A DNA stretch of 64,000 nucleotides from Halegenticoccus tardaugens (lineage in GTDB: Archaea > Halobacteriota > Halobacteria > Halobacteriales > Haloferacaceae). Below, one piece after another: positions 9,122-18,516 of the stretch. Location of the stretch: the NCBI RefSeq assembly GCF_004116405.1, contig NZ_SDIC01000007.1:62001-126000 (forward strand). Direction: 5' to 3'. Position 1 is the first letter of the stretch; each line of letters starts with the position of its first letter. Both the position numbers and the translations under genes were made by a program. Below the pieces are notes generated by a model that saw only the letters and a program-made list of their open reading frames with translations, was not told the DNA's origin and did not search any database.

Positions 9122-10580
9122 AGAACAGCGGTCGCTCTCGCGCCGCAGGCTCCTCCAACTGTCGGGGGCAGCTACCCTCGGAGCGCTCGCGGGCTGTACC
9201 GACCAGCTTCCCGATCCCGACGATGGTGGGGGTCGTGAGGTGACGCCACGCTCAACCGTCACGGCCGAGCCCGATACATCCGTCAGCCTCACCGCAGCGT
9301 CCGGGACAATTCGACCAGCGCCCGGTATGTCGACGACTAACTGGCTGTACGAGGGTCAATTCCCGGGACCGGAGGTACGCGTTCAGGAGGACGACGTGCT
9401 CAGCGTCAAACTGACCAACGACCTCCGAGAGGAGACCACGATTCACTGGCACGGGGTCCCGGTTCCGAATCCCGTCGACGGCGTGCCGAACGTGACCCAA
9501 GACCCGATCGCTTCCGGAGAGACGTTTACGTACACGTTCCGCGCCGAACCCGCCGGGACGTACTTTTATCACAGCCACGTCGGCCTCCAACTCGACCGCG
9601 GGTTGCTCGGTCCACTGATCGTCGAAGAACGTGAGCCACACGTCGAGTACGATCGCGAGTACGTCGTTGTCGTCGACGATTACCTCCCCGGAGCGCCGAG
9701 ACTTCCTTCGGACGGGGGAATGAGCGGCGGAGGCGGAATGGGCGGCGGAGGCGGAATGGGCGGCGGAGGCGGAATGGGTGGGGGAGGCGGTATGATGGGA
9801 GACATTCGGCCGCCATACGAGGGGCTCCTGATCAACGGTCGACTGCCCGAGGACCTCCAGACGTTCGACGTAACGGAGGGCGAGCGGATTCGCTTCCGGT
9901 TCGTGAACGCCGCCAGCGCGACGGTCTTCGGTGTACGGATCGCCGGCCACGAGATGACGGTGACCCACGCCGATGGCCGACCCGTCGAACCCGTCGACGC
10001 AGACTCGTTCGTCTGCGGAGCCGGCGAGCGGTACGACATCGTGATCGAAGCGACGAATCCGGGAAGATGGTTCGTTCAGGCGGACGCACTCGACGGGAAC
10101 GAACCACCAGCTAGAGCCGTCGTTGAGTACGAATCCTCAGGCGGATCGGGCACCCCACAGCCCCCATCATCCTCGAGTAACCGATTGCAGTACGCCGATC
10201 TTCGAGCACTCTCCTCGCTCGACGGTGTGAACGGGCGTCCCGACCGGACGTTCGACCTGACGCTGTCTCGCGGCAGGGGTGAGTACGTGTGGACGATTGA
10301 CGGACAGGCTTATCCGGATGCTGATCCGCTAAATATTCGACCCGGAGAACACGTTCGGATTCGGATGACTAACCAGAGTCCAGTCGTCCATCCGATGCAC
10401 CTCCACGGCCACTTCTTCCAGGTCGGCAACGCTATCAAAGACACAGTCATCGTCCCCGGACATAGAGGGCAGGTGACGATCGACTTCCACGCGGACAATC
10501 CCGGCCGGTGGTTATTCCACTGTCACAACCTCTACCATCTCGATGCGGGGATGGCGCGTGTCGTGAGATACATCGAGTAA
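9111..10580 (+). CDS. multicopper oxidase, Tat-exported lipoprotein
   Basis: The GTG at 9111 gives a Tat leader (SRRRLLQLSGAATLGALAGC) with a lipobox cysteine. The frame is open further upstream but an earlier start would bury the leader. Copper ligands are HWHG, HSH, HPMHLHGHFF and HCHNLYHLDAGM, the last with a Met axial ligand of a type 1 site. A Gly/Met-rich insert of repeated GGGGGM units (bases 9718-9795) resembles the Met-rich regions of cuprous oxidases such as CueO. It probably acts on the outer cell surface, oxidising Cu(I) or organic reductants. Laccase activity is an alternative. Confidence 0.9.
   Translation: MPHREQRSLSRRRLLQLSGAATLGALAGCTDQLPDPDDGGGREVTPRSTVTAEPDTSVSLTAASGTIRPAPGMSTTNWLYEGQFPGPEVRVQEDDVLSVKLTNDLREETTIHWHGVPVPNPVDGVPNVTQDPIASGETFTYTFRAEPAGTYFYHSHVGLQLDRGLLGPLIVEEREPHVEYDREYVVVVDDYLPGAPRLPSDGGMSGGGGMGGGGGMGGGGGMGGGGGMMGDIRPPYEGLLINGRLPEDLQTFDVTEGERIRFRFVNAASATVFGVRIAGHEMTVTHADGRPVEPVDADSFVCGAGERYDIVIEATNPGRWFVQADALDGNEPPARAVVEYESSGGSGTPQPPSSSSNRLQYADLRALSSLDGVNGRPDRTFDLTLSRGRGEYVWTIDGQAYPDADPLNIRPGEHVRIRMTNQSPVVHPMHLHGHFFQVGNAIKDTVIVPGHRGQVTIDFHADNPGRWLFHCHNLYHLDAGMARVVRYIE
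9718..9795 (+). repeat. 18-base tandem repeat in the oxidase gene
   Basis: About four copies of an 18-base unit (GGCGGCGGAGGCGGAATG, the last diverged) encode Gly/Met repeats. Such a tract can change copy number by slippage. Confidence 0.8.
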
Positions 10581-10810
10581 CTCGGTTGAAGGCCCGGTTT
10601 CCGATCGTTCAGGCTGTCGTTTCTGTGGCCTTGGTTCTGTCCCGGGAGAAGGGTTGAGTGCTAATCCAGCGAATTCGAGCCGGAGGAACGTTCCTTGTCC
10701 TGAAAAATGGTTAAACCGTCTTATACACGTTCTCGAACGTTCTCCTGTGCGGATTCACACCCACGCCGATAACTCCCGAGCAGTCCTACGAGTAGCCGAG
10801 GAGAAAGACA

Positions 10811-11104
10811 ATGACCAACTTCAAACTCGGCCGCTGGCTGCTCGTGGCGCTCGCGATCGTCGGACTCGCGTTCGCCGCCCCCGTGGTTAGCGCCCACGGC
10901 AACGAAACGACCGCAGACGACGCGCCCCCGTCCGATGGGGCCGCCGACTGGGCAGCCTGGATGGAGGCGCAGATGACCGAGCACATGGGCCCTGGTAGTG
11001 TCGAGTGGATGGAGTCGCACATGGGTGTGACCGTCGACGAGATGGACCAAGACATGGCTGACGACGACTACAACGGCGGGATGTACGGGCAGGGCCACTG
11101 CTGA
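10811..11104 (+). CDS. secreted Met/His-rich acidic protein
   Basis: The 97-residue product has a clear Sec signal peptide (WLLVALAIVGLAFAAPVVSAHG). The mature part contains repeated Met and His in WMEAQMTEHMG, WMESHMG and GGMYGQGHC. This composition fits an extracytoplasmic Cu(I) sponge or chaperone. I know no characterised relative. It stands between the multicopper oxidase and the SHOCT membrane proteins, all on the same strand. Confidence 0.7.
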   Translation: MTNFKLGRWLLVALAIVGLAFAAPVVSAHGNETTADDAPPSDGAADWAAWMEAQMTEHMGPGSVEWMESHMGVTVDEMDQDMADDDYNGGMYGQGHC

Positions 11105-11161
11105 CAGCTCTGACCGTTTCGATCGCTTCAACCGAACACTGCGACTCACCAACTCACGATC

Positions 11162-11515
11162 ATGACGCAACTCATCACTCAAATCGGACGCACTGCTCGT
11201 CGACTCACGATACTCGCTGTCCCGCTACTGGTCGCGGCGACTGGAACAGCTGCTGCTCACGGCGGCGGGAGCTACGGCGGCGGCATGATGGGCGGCGGCT
11301 GGGGTCTCTTCAGCGGAGCGATGGGGCTCTGGGGACTCCTCTGGATGGGGCTCCTCATCGCCGTCCCGCTCTACCTCGTCTATGCGCTCCTCAACCGAAG
11401 ATCCGGCGGGAACAATGAGCAGTCGCTGTCGGTTCTCCGCGAGCGCTACGCCCGCGGTGAGCTCTCGGACGACGAATTCGATCGACGGCGAAAACAGCTC
11501 GAACGTACCGGATGA
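11162..11515 (+). CDS. SHOCT-domain membrane protein
   Basis: The protein has a signal-like segment ending AAAHGGG, a Gly/Met loop (GGGMMGGGWG), one membrane helix (LLWMGLLIAVPLYLVYALL) and a C-terminal SHOCT motif (LRERYARGELSDDEFDRRR). SHOCT is a short helical oligomerisation motif found at protein ends. A close architectural twin lies at 12034. The role in the copper block is inferred only from neighbours and the Met-rich loop. Confidence 0.8.
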   Translation: MTQLITQIGRTARRLTILAVPLLVAATGTAAAHGGGSYGGGMMGGGWGLFSGAMGLWGLLWMGLLIAVPLYLVYALLNRRSGGNNEQSLSVLRERYARGELSDDEFDRRRKQLERTG

Positions 11516-11610
11516 CCGGAACAGCTGCTGTTCCAACCGGTGCACCACACCCCCAACGCCCGCCGTTGAGGCACCCAATCGTTAACCCCGTGGACGGGGT
11601 ATGATATTCC

Positions 11611-12027
11611 ATGGAATACACAATACAGACTTCAGTCACCGGTGAGTTCGACAATGTCGTCGGCACGACGATCGACGCGCTCAAAGACGAAGGGTTCGGC
11701 GTCCTCTGTGACATCGACGTCCAGGCGACGCTTGAGGAGAAACTCGGCGAGGAGTTTCGACAGTACCGCATCCTCGGGGCGTGCAATCCGTCACTCGCCC
11801 ACGAGGGGCTGAACGAAGAAATTGAACTCGGCGCACTCCTCCCGTGCAACGTCATCATCTACGAAACCAATGGTGGCGAGGTCATGGTGAGTGCAGTCGA
11901 TCCGCAACAACTGGTTGGCATCGCCGACAACGAGGCGCTCGATTCAATCGCGAACGAGGTCCACGACCGGTTCGAGCGCGTCCTTGCCAGTGTCGCTAAC
12001 GAACTAAAATCCTCGTCAGAGGTCTAA
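11611..12027 (+). CDS. DUF302 domain protein
   Basis: The 138-residue product is a complete DUF302 protein. It shows GEFDNVVGTTIDALKDEGFG, then YRILGACNPSLAHEGL and LLPCNVIIYE. The single Cys residues in GACNP and LPCN are conserved in many members. The function of DUF302 is not established, though it commonly occurs with thiol, sulfur and metal genes. It lies between two SHOCT genes, 6 bases ahead of the second, so co-transcription is likely. Confidence 0.88.
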   Translation: MEYTIQTSVTGEFDNVVGTTIDALKDEGFGVLCDIDVQATLEEKLGEEFRQYRILGACNPSLAHEGLNEEIELGALLPCNVIIYETNGGEVMVSAVDPQQLVGIADNEALDSIANEVHDRFERVLASVANELKSSSEV

Positions 12028-12033
12028 GTAGAG

Positions 12034-12387
12034 ATGTCCTCGTCGAACCAACTCGACACCATGACCATCATCCTCCTTATTCTCGGGGCAATCATCGTCC
12101 TGCCTATGCTCACGATGGGGATGGGATTCGGTGGGATGATGGGATACGGCGGAATGATGGGCGGGTACGGAACGACCGGCGGATGGTGGCCACTCGTTGG
12201 GATGCTCGTCCAACTGGTCTTCCTCCTGATCCTCCTCGGCGGTGGCTATCTTGTCTTCCGTCGCATGACGGAATCGGAGGCGTCTCAGAATCCCGCGATG
12301 GAGGAGTTGCGCATGGCGTACGCCCGTGGCGACCTGACCGATGAAGAATTTGAAACCCGCCGAGACACGCTGGAACGGTCCAAGTAG
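12034..12387 (+). CDS. SHOCT-domain membrane protein with Gly/Met loop
   Basis: This twin of the protein at 11162 has helix 1 (IILLILGAIIVLPMLTMGM), a Gly/Met/Tyr loop (GFGGMMGYGGMMGGYG), helix 2 (LVQLVFLLILLGGGYLVF) and the SHOCT end (LRMAYARGDLTDEEFETRR). The annotated start is 12034; the ATG at 12061 would remove nine residues and still keep helix 1. The Met-rich loop again suggests contact with copper; the partner is unknown. Confidence 0.8.
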   Translation: MSSSNQLDTMTIILLILGAIIVLPMLTMGMGFGGMMGYGGMMGGYGTTGGWWPLVGMLVQLVFLLILLGGGYLVFRRMTESEASQNPAMEELRMAYARGDLTDEEFETRRDTLERSK

Positions 12388-12544
12388 GGCACGCAGGAAC
12401 GACGCGTATGTACTCTGCTCGGTGTAATCGATTCAAACCACCGGCTTGAGTATTCATCCTAGGCGAGGCTCCCTTCGAATCTAAAATACGAGACAGCCGT
12501 CGCGTTCGGTTATGAATAGAAATGTGTTTAACACACAATACCGT

Positions 12545-12836
12545 ATGGTAGAATGTAACCGAAGTAATTCTCTACACCCTGAAGAGGTGTGGGGCGTGCG
12601 CAACGCAGCAAGAGAAAAACGAGGGGATCGAGGACGAATTCCCCGATGTCGAGTTCAGAGAGGTCGACATCCAAGAGGGTCTGGAGACGGCCGAGGAGTA
12701 CGACGTCCGGAAGACCCCCATAACGCTCGTGTACGCGAACGGAGAACGAACGGAGGAGTTCATCGGGATCGTCGATCGAGACGAGCTGGAAGCGGCTTTC
12801 GAACGCGCAGACCAGCAATCGACCGACCTCGTGTAA
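12545..12836 (+). pseudogene. thioredoxin/glutaredoxin-like protein with N-terminal frameshift
   Basis: From 12570 the frame reads LYTLKRCGACATQQEKNEG and continues to KTPITLVYANGERTEEF, ending with TAA at 12834. This is a thioredoxin fold with a CGAC active site and a cis-Pro (KTPI). No ATG exists in this frame: an in-frame TAG lies at 12549. Removing one base near 12554 joins ATG GTA GAA to GTA ACC GAA, giving MVEVTEVILYTLKRCGAC, a perfectly normal start. The gene is therefore frameshifted after three codons, or that base is a sequencing error. It would fit a thiol-redox role beside the sulfur genes. Confidence 0.7.
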
Positions 12837-12995
12837 CGGATCGCCAGCATCGTTCGAGGATAACGGAAAGAAAATAATCACTTCGCAGTCAGAGCAATTG
12901 AGTCGCTCTAAGGAAGGTTCACTACCGCGCTGCTTAATCGCAACGTATGGAGTGTTCGTACCTACAAATAGCGTATTGTGAAAAATGAGCTTGAT

Positions 12996-13184
12996 TCAAT
13001 CCAGCTCACAGATACAGTCGTGTCCGATTGAGAGGAAGTCGAGAATATACCGATGAATATCCGTCGCAAGTTGGAGCATTACTTCGGCTTGTGTTTCACC
13101 GCCGACCGCTTGTCGGGAGTACGTTTTCGAGCGATTCTCCCGCCAGAGCTGGAGGAACTGGTCGCCGAGCGATGCACTGTACAA
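12996..13184 (-). CDS. possible small hypothetical protein, 62 aa
   Basis: A short open frame encodes a mixed-charge peptide ending FLSIGHDCICELD. I do not recognise it. It directly adjoins a palindromic element relic and could be a remnant of a longer gene. The rest of 12837-13439 shows only that relic and no other convincing gene. Confidence 0.3.
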   Translation of the reverse strand: MYSASLGDQFLQLWRENRSKTYSRQAVGGETQAEVMLQLATDIHRYILDFLSIGHDCICELD

Positions 13185-13191
13185 GTTCGCC

Positions 13192-13265
13192 TTAGCTGAG
13201 TTGAGGCGCTAAGCCCCCTTCCTCAGCGGGCGTCCGAAGGGCACGAGTAGGGCGGGGTAGTTCAC
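13192..13265. repeat. palindromic element relic, copy 2
   Basis: The segment begins TTAGCTGAGTTGAGGCGCTA and continues with CCCCCTTCCTC as in copy 1. It ends in GGGCGGGGTAGTTCAC, which is the 3' terminus of several tnpB relics in this window. It therefore links the palindrome family to TnpB-type elements. Confidence 0.65.
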
Positions 13266-13439
13266 ATCGGTCGACCTGGGCACTCATAGGGCTCGTCACC
13301 GGCGAGCGCCACCCCGACTCGGAGCGGTGGGATCGTCATCGGCCACGTCGAACTACCCCCCACCGACAAAAACACCGTTCCGTTCGCAAACCGGGCGACG
13401 AAACCGGCCGCGCGATCGAACGCGTCCCACACAGCTGCA

Positions 13440-15356
13440 TCACGACTGTCTATCCGTCTCCACGTCCGGAATCGCCGCGGCGTCCGCCGATCTAGCGCCG
13501 GATCCGTCTCCTTCGAAGACGGCCCTGGCGACGGGCGTGTTCAGGAAGGTCAAGAGGGAGTAGAGCGCGGTCATGTTGTTCTCGCCGCCCTCGTGATCGC
13601 GGTAGCACTGGAGCGCCCCGTTGTGATCGAGGAACGGAAGGCTGCGCTGGAGGTCCGCCGTCCGGCGGATCGTCTTCTCGGCGAACTCTCGCGCACGGAG
13701 CAGTTTGCAGCGGTCTGGCCACGGCGCGTGATCGAGGTACGGGTCTGGAGGCTCCTCCTCCGAGACGTGCTTCCACCAGAATCCGGTGAGGTTGTCCCCG
13801 AGGTAATCCGCGACGAACGGGTACTTGAGCGGAACGCCGGTCCGGGCGTGAGGAATCCCCGCGAGATCGGGGTCGAGTCGCTTCACCGCCGCGTTGATTA
13901 GATTTCGCCGGAGGAAGTACTTGACCGGGATCGTCCGGTGGAGGTCGATCATCCGGTTGTCGAGAAATGGCGTCCGGTAGGGGCACAGCTGCATCAGGCT
14001 CCGCGAGAAGATCGCGTCCGTGTCCGCGCCCATGGGGTAATAGTCGCCATACATGACCAGGTCGCGCACTGATGGGTACGTGACGCTGTGGCTCTCGACG
14101 CCGGCGTTCGTCCGGCAGACGTTGGCCCGGAGCACCTCCGCGAGCGATCGGTCAGCCTCGAAGTACGGAAGCGGCTCGACCGCGTCTTTCGTCTGCACTC
14201 GGACGTACTCCTCGACGCCGTCGATGCCGCGGGCCACGGGGAGCGTGATGGTGCCGACCGACCCGAGATCGAGGCGGTGAGTCACGATCGGGCCGCCGGC
14301 GAACAGCATGTCGGCGTAGAGCCCCGACACGAGAACGTCCACTTCGGAGGCGATCTCGTCCTCGAAGCCAGTGAAATACGCCTGGTCGAACCAGCCGCTG
14401 AAGTTCGAGATGGCCGGAGACGTTTCGAGCAGGCGGGCGTCGTACTCCGGGTCGCGCTCCAGAAATCGGAAGTCGTCGCCGTTGACGGCGGCCGCCCGCT
14501 GGGCGGTTCGGGCCTCTCTGCTCAACCAGTCGGCGTTGTGGAACGACGTGAGCGGCTGGTCGACGGCCGCCTGCACGAGCCGGGAGTCGCTACCGCCGCT
14601 CAACAGGAGCCCGTAGTCGAGGTCGTCGAAGGTCCACTCGCTCAGCACCAGCTCGAACGTCCCGGCGAGTTCATCAACAACATCTGAGAATGGCCGGTCG
14701 ACGGGTTCGTACGTCGGCCGCCAGTAGGTGTCTGTCGCTGTTGAGAGGGTCTCCAGGTCCACGGTGACGACCGAGGCCGGGGGAAACTCCTCGACGCCGG
14801 ATATCGGCGTTTTTACGCCGTAGACACGGCGGAGATGGAAGTACTCGGCAAGGTACTGGCGGTCGAACGACACGTCGAACTCCGGGTGGTGCGCCAGTGA
14901 CTGCAGGTTCGACGTGAAGAGCAACCCACCGTCGGGCAGGTGGGCGCGGAAGATTGGGCGTGTGGCGAGACGGTCGGTGGCGAACGACAGCGTCCCCGTA
15001 TCCCGGTCGCGGACGAGGAGCGCGAAGTCGCCGTTCAACCCCGAGACGAACCCCATCCCGAGCGTCTCGTACAGCTCTACACAGAAGTCCGCGCTCCCGT
15101 CAGGACCGTTATTGCGGGGGACGTGTCCAGAGCTGGTCTGGTAGCCGTAGATGTCGCCCCAGACCCAGACGTCAACGTCCCCTCCGTTGGCGCGGACGGG
15201 CTGGTCGTTGACGAGCAATGGGTGGAAAGAGCCGTGAATCTCAACCCGGTTGTCGGCGTACGAGAAGGGCGCCTCCCTGTCGCGCCACCTGATCGCGTCG
15301 ACGAACGCTGACGGAAGATCGTCGTCGCTCCCGATGACACCGCACAGGCCTACCAT
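13440..15356 (-). CDS. asparagine synthase-like protein
   Basis: The 638-residue product has an N-terminal Ntn-hydrolase-like half (MVGLCGVIGSDDD, then LNGDFALLVRDRDTG and RPIF) and an AsnB synthetase half with PP-loop LLLSGGSDSRLV. True AsnB starts with Cys2 after Met removal; here the first Cys is residue 5, so glutaminase activity is doubtful. Such proteins sit in haloarchaeal polysaccharide and cell-surface gene sets and may amidate a sugar or peptide. The start lies 3 bases after the sulfatase stop, so both are probably one transcript. The substrate is unknown. Confidence 0.85.
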   Translation of the reverse strand: MVGLCGVIGSDDDLPSAFVDAIRWRDREAPFSYADNRVEIHGSFHPLLVNDQPVRANGGDVDVWVWGDIYGYQTSSGHVPRNNGPDGSADFCVELYETLGMGFVSGLNGDFALLVRDRDTGTLSFATDRLATRPIFRAHLPDGGLLFTSNLQSLAHHPEFDVSFDRQYLAEYFHLRRVYGVKTPISGVEEFPPASVVTVDLETLSTATDTYWRPTYEPVDRPFSDVVDELAGTFELVLSEWTFDDLDYGLLLSGGSDSRLVQAAVDQPLTSFHNADWLSREARTAQRAAAVNGDDFRFLERDPEYDARLLETSPAISNFSGWFDQAYFTGFEDEIASEVDVLVSGLYADMLFAGGPIVTHRLDLGSVGTITLPVARGIDGVEEYVRVQTKDAVEPLPYFEADRSLAEVLRANVCRTNAGVESHSVTYPSVRDLVMYGDYYPMGADTDAIFSRSLMQLCPYRTPFLDNRMIDLHRTIPVKYFLRRNLINAAVKRLDPDLAGIPHARTGVPLKYPFVADYLGDNLTGFWWKHVSEEEPPDPYLDHAPWPDRCKLLRAREFAEKTIRRTADLQRSLPFLDHNGALQCYRDHEGGENNMTALYSLLTFLNTPVARAVFEGDGSGARSADAAAIPDVETDRQS

Positions 15357-15359
15357 CAG

Positions 15360-16814
15360 TCAGAGGTACCCGAGCTCTTTTAGCTGTTCTTCGACCGACT
15401 CGTCGAACTCCAGGTCTTGCTCGCCCGCTGCGGCGGCTTTCTTGTATTCCTGGAGCCCAGTTTCGAACAGCGCGGTGACCTCCGGCGGCGGGCCGCCGTG
15501 CGTCGCGACCTCCCGCTGCCAGGAGGGTCTGTCCGAGTTGAGGTCGTACTCGATACAGCGCCCAAGGGAGTCCCACTCGAGCTTCGTCTTCCCCTCATAG
15601 GCGACCCGAATCATCCGGTTCCAGAAGTCGTACTCCGCCTCGGTGAACTCCCGGCCCCACGTCCGGTCGCCATGGCCGAGGAGACCGATCGTCTCTGCGA
15701 CGACGTGGTCCGCTGCGAGGTCGTCCGCGTACGACTCCCCGTTCGCCAGCCGGACGAGGAGTTCACCGAGTTCGAGCTGCGAGAAGTACTCCACCACGCG
15801 CGACGGGTACCCCTCCGGCGCACCGACGATCTCGCACGGCGTGTGCATCACCCCCTCGGTCATGCTTCCGGTGTGGTGGAACAGCCCGTCGTCGGCCTCG
15901 TAGCCGAGGTTGTGCCCGTGGTCCGAGACGATCACGAACGACCATTCCCGGTCGGTTTTCGCCTGCAGCTCCACGACGAACCGGGAAACGATCCGATCGA
16001 GGTAGTCGACCGCGGCGGCGTACAGCTCGCGGTAATTCCGCGCGTACTCCTCGGTCGCCAGCCCCTCCTTGTTGAGCTCCCACTTGTCGAGCTCGTTCGA
16101 GCTCCACGAGTCCGGAGCGGAGTGGAGCGTCTGGTCGTACTGGAGGAGGTTGCGGAGCGGCGTGTGGGCGTCCATGAAGTTGGCGAAGAGGAACACCGGC
16201 TCGTCGACCGTATCGGCCCGTTTGATCGCCGTCGTGGAGATGTTCTTCGCGCCGTCGTCGACGAACTCCGGCACGGGCAGCGTCTTTATGCGGTGATTAA
16301 CCTGCGACCAGACGCCGTTGGCGAGACTCTTCGCCGGACGCTCGTGTTCGAGACACGCGCGGAGGAAGCCGAGATACCGCTTCGCCGAGTTCGGTTCGTC
16401 GGTCGACTCCATGTACTCTTGGACCGCGATCCCCTCGGTGAACAGCGTCTCGTTGGTGTGCGAGCCGATCGAGAAGTCATAGAACTCGTCGAAGAGCGCG
16501 TCGAAGTCGAACGCGCGATTGACGTAGGAGTTCGCGCTCAGACCGATGCGGCGGTGCTTGGGCAGGTCCCCGAGGAACGTCTCGTCAGCGTCGAAGCGCG
16601 AGAAGCTGAACGAGGCGTCGAAGCTCTCCGAGTGGACGCCGTGCTCGGAGGGCAACCGGCCAGTGAAGATACTTGTGTGGCTCGGCGTGCTCCACGAACT
16701 CGCCGCGCGGCACTGCTCGAAGGACGTGTCCGACAGCGCCCGCAACCGCGGCGCGCGCGCGTCGAAGGTGTCTTTTCGAACCGTGTCAAGGACGATGAGT
16801 GCGACGTTCCGCAT
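15360..16814 (-). CDS. sulfatase family protein
   Basis: The 484-residue protein has the alkaline-phosphatase-superfamily metal ligands (ALIVLDTVRKD, FVIVSDHGHNLG) and a sulfatase signature SSWSTPSHTSIFTGRLPS. The modifiable residue would be Ser and the usual Arg of (C/S)xPxR is His, as in many archaeal members. Activity could be sulfatase or phosphodiester/phosphonate hydrolysis. No signal peptide is seen. It precedes the asparagine-synthase-like gene in the same direction, suggesting a shared role in surface-glycan metabolism. Confidence 0.85.
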   Translation of the reverse strand: MRNVALIVLDTVRKDTFDARAPRLRALSDTSFEQCRAASSWSTPSHTSIFTGRLPSEHGVHSESFDASFSFSRFDADETFLGDLPKHRRIGLSANSYVNRAFDFDALFDEFYDFSIGSHTNETLFTEGIAVQEYMESTDEPNSAKRYLGFLRACLEHERPAKSLANGVWSQVNHRIKTLPVPEFVDDGAKNISTTAIKRADTVDEPVFLFANFMDAHTPLRNLLQYDQTLHSAPDSWSSNELDKWELNKEGLATEEYARNYRELYAAAVDYLDRIVSRFVVELQAKTDREWSFVIVSDHGHNLGYEADDGLFHHTGSMTEGVMHTPCEIVGAPEGYPSRVVEYFSQLELGELLVRLANGESYADDLAADHVVAETIGLLGHGDRTWGREFTEAEYDFWNRMIRVAYEGKTKLEWDSLGRCIEYDLNSDRPSWQREVATHGGPPPEVTALFETGLQEYKKAAAAGEQDLEFDESVEEQLKELGYL

Positions 16815-17272
16815 CTCACGCCTCCCGCGATCGCATCACTCGAGAGCGATGGAAGCGGTCGATTGATTCGCCCGGATGACTGCATTGGCGCGCCATGTGT
16901 GTCGTCCGAACGGGCGCAAGGCCCTTCGCTAAGTACATCATAAAAACAGTCGTAGATCGGTACTATCGGTTCATCACACTTTCCTCTGATTCGCGCATGG
17001 TCTCGAAGCACGTTCGGTGAGCTTCGGAAGCTCGCCGACGAACAGCATTCGTTCCAGTTCCGTTGTATACCCGCCAACCGAGGGTTTGACAACCGTCACA
17101 ATATTGTGACCTCCACCACGCCCTCAACCGCCTCTCGCACCGAAGCGTCCGAATACCGATCGATCACCCACGGTTGGTGTATGGGCGGACACGGGTCGTG
17201 CCATCGACCGTACTCACCACGATGGGTGGAATGCAACCGCGAACGGGGCGTGTTTTGGTATGCTGTCGCTTT
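16815..17272. other. 458-base intergenic stretch
   Basis: I see no convincing gene here. It holds the upstream region of the sulfatase operon and the 3' flank of the MFS gene. A short open frame at 17106-17291 has non-coding-like composition. Confidence 0.5.
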
Positions 17273-18514
17273 TCAGTGTGGAACGTCGTAGGTGGTAGAT
17301 CGCCAGCGCAGCATACTAATGCCGGCGAAGGCAACCGTATTCAGGACGGCTAACAGAAGGAATCCACTTCCATATTCGCCGGTTACATCACGGAGGGCAC
17401 CAGTAAGGACTGGCAGCACAAGTGCAGCAACGTTCCCGGTTGCAATGACCATTGCAAGGGCAGTGCCCTCACTTCCAGGTACGTCTGCGGCAATCCGGTA
17501 AATTGAGCCAAATGGAAGGGAGACTGCAAGCACCGACACAAGCGGAAGGAGCACAATCAGTGGCGGGGAGTGGGCGACTGGGAGAGCAGCAAATCCGATT
17601 GTGGCGATAACCGCCATCACACCGATGAGGCTGCGGTCGCTGATCGGTAGCCGCGTAATGACTGTCCCCCCGCTTGCCCGCCCTACAGTAGCCGTGAGCA
17701 AGGCAAGCACGTTGAGCGGACCGTGAATTCCGAGCTGGTTAAAATACGAGGTGATAAACGTCGAGAGAGTGATGTACGAACTAAGTGAGGCGACATAGGC
17801 GAGTGAGGCAACAATGACGACTGGATGTGTGACAACGCGGAGGAGTTGACGCAACTTAGATGCCCTGTGCCGTTCTGTGCGAAGCGCCTCAGACCCGGTG
17901 CCGTTCTTCGAGAAGAGCGATAGGTGAAAAGGGGGAAACGCACGAGATCTCCCATACACCGCAAAGATACCGAGTGCCGGTAGACTCAGCAGAACGCCGG
18001 TACTTTGGAGGCTCAGGGTGCCGATCATCTGAACGAGAGACGGAGCAATGAAAAACGCAAGCGCGCCACCAAGCGTCAAAGCGCCCCCAAAATATCCCTG
18101 TTGCCGAGTCGCGACGGCTCCTTGATAGATTCGCGACAGATGTGTCGCCCCGACCGTGAGAATGGCACCAGCAGCAAGCCCCCAGATTCCTCGGAGCAGA
18201 AGTAATGTCTCAAACTGGTGCGTAAGATCGAGGAGGACCGCAGAGGCCGCATGGATACCCGTTGCGACGAAGAGAAGTGGTATTGGTGGGTATCGGTCAG
18301 TGAGATAGCCACTGGGAAGCTGAACGAGAACGATCGAAACTAGAGGAGCACTCATCACAAGCCCGAGTGCAGCATACCCTACGTCGAATCGAGCGAGAAA
18401 GAGCGACGGTACTGCAGCGTACGCAAACAACACATAGCCGACGCTCACAGCAGCAATATGTGGTGCAACGCGCACCGCCAACGGAACACGCTCTGACGCC
18501 GTGTCTAGCGCCAT
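17273..18514 (-). CDS. MFS transporter
   Basis: The 413-residue protein has about 12 hydrophobic segments and an MFS loop (SGYLTDRYPPIPLLFV) between helices 2 and 3. The central loop at residues about 195-215 is basic. It starts 2 bases from the end of hyuB and is the last gene of the minus-strand hydantoinase operon, so it may import the substrate or export a product. No specific substrate can be read from sequence. Confidence 0.88.
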   Translation of the reverse strand: MALDTASERVPLAVRVAPHIAAVSVGYVLFAYAAVPSLFLARFDVGYAALGLVMSAPLVSIVLVQLPSGYLTDRYPPIPLLFVATGIHAASAVLLDLTHQFETLLLLRGIWGLAAGAILTVGATHLSRIYQGAVATRQQGYFGGALTLGGALAFFIAPSLVQMIGTLSLQSTGVLLSLPALGIFAVYGRSRAFPPFHLSLFSKNGTGSEALRTERHRASKLRQLLRVVTHPVVIVASLAYVASLSSYITLSTFITSYFNQLGIHGPLNVLALLTATVGRASGGTVITRLPISDRSLIGVMAVIATIGFAALPVAHSPPLIVLLPLVSVLAVSLPFGSIYRIAADVPGSEGTALAMVIATGNVAALVLPVLTGALRDVTGEYGSGFLLLAVLNTVAFAGISMLRWRSTTYDVPH

Positions 18515-18516
18515 AC

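Noticed and set aside
15417-16943. A 508-codon open frame on the plus strand
   Set aside because: It is antisense to the sulfatase, whose motifs are clear, and its product is Arg/Val-rich with no domain. High GC produces such shadows.
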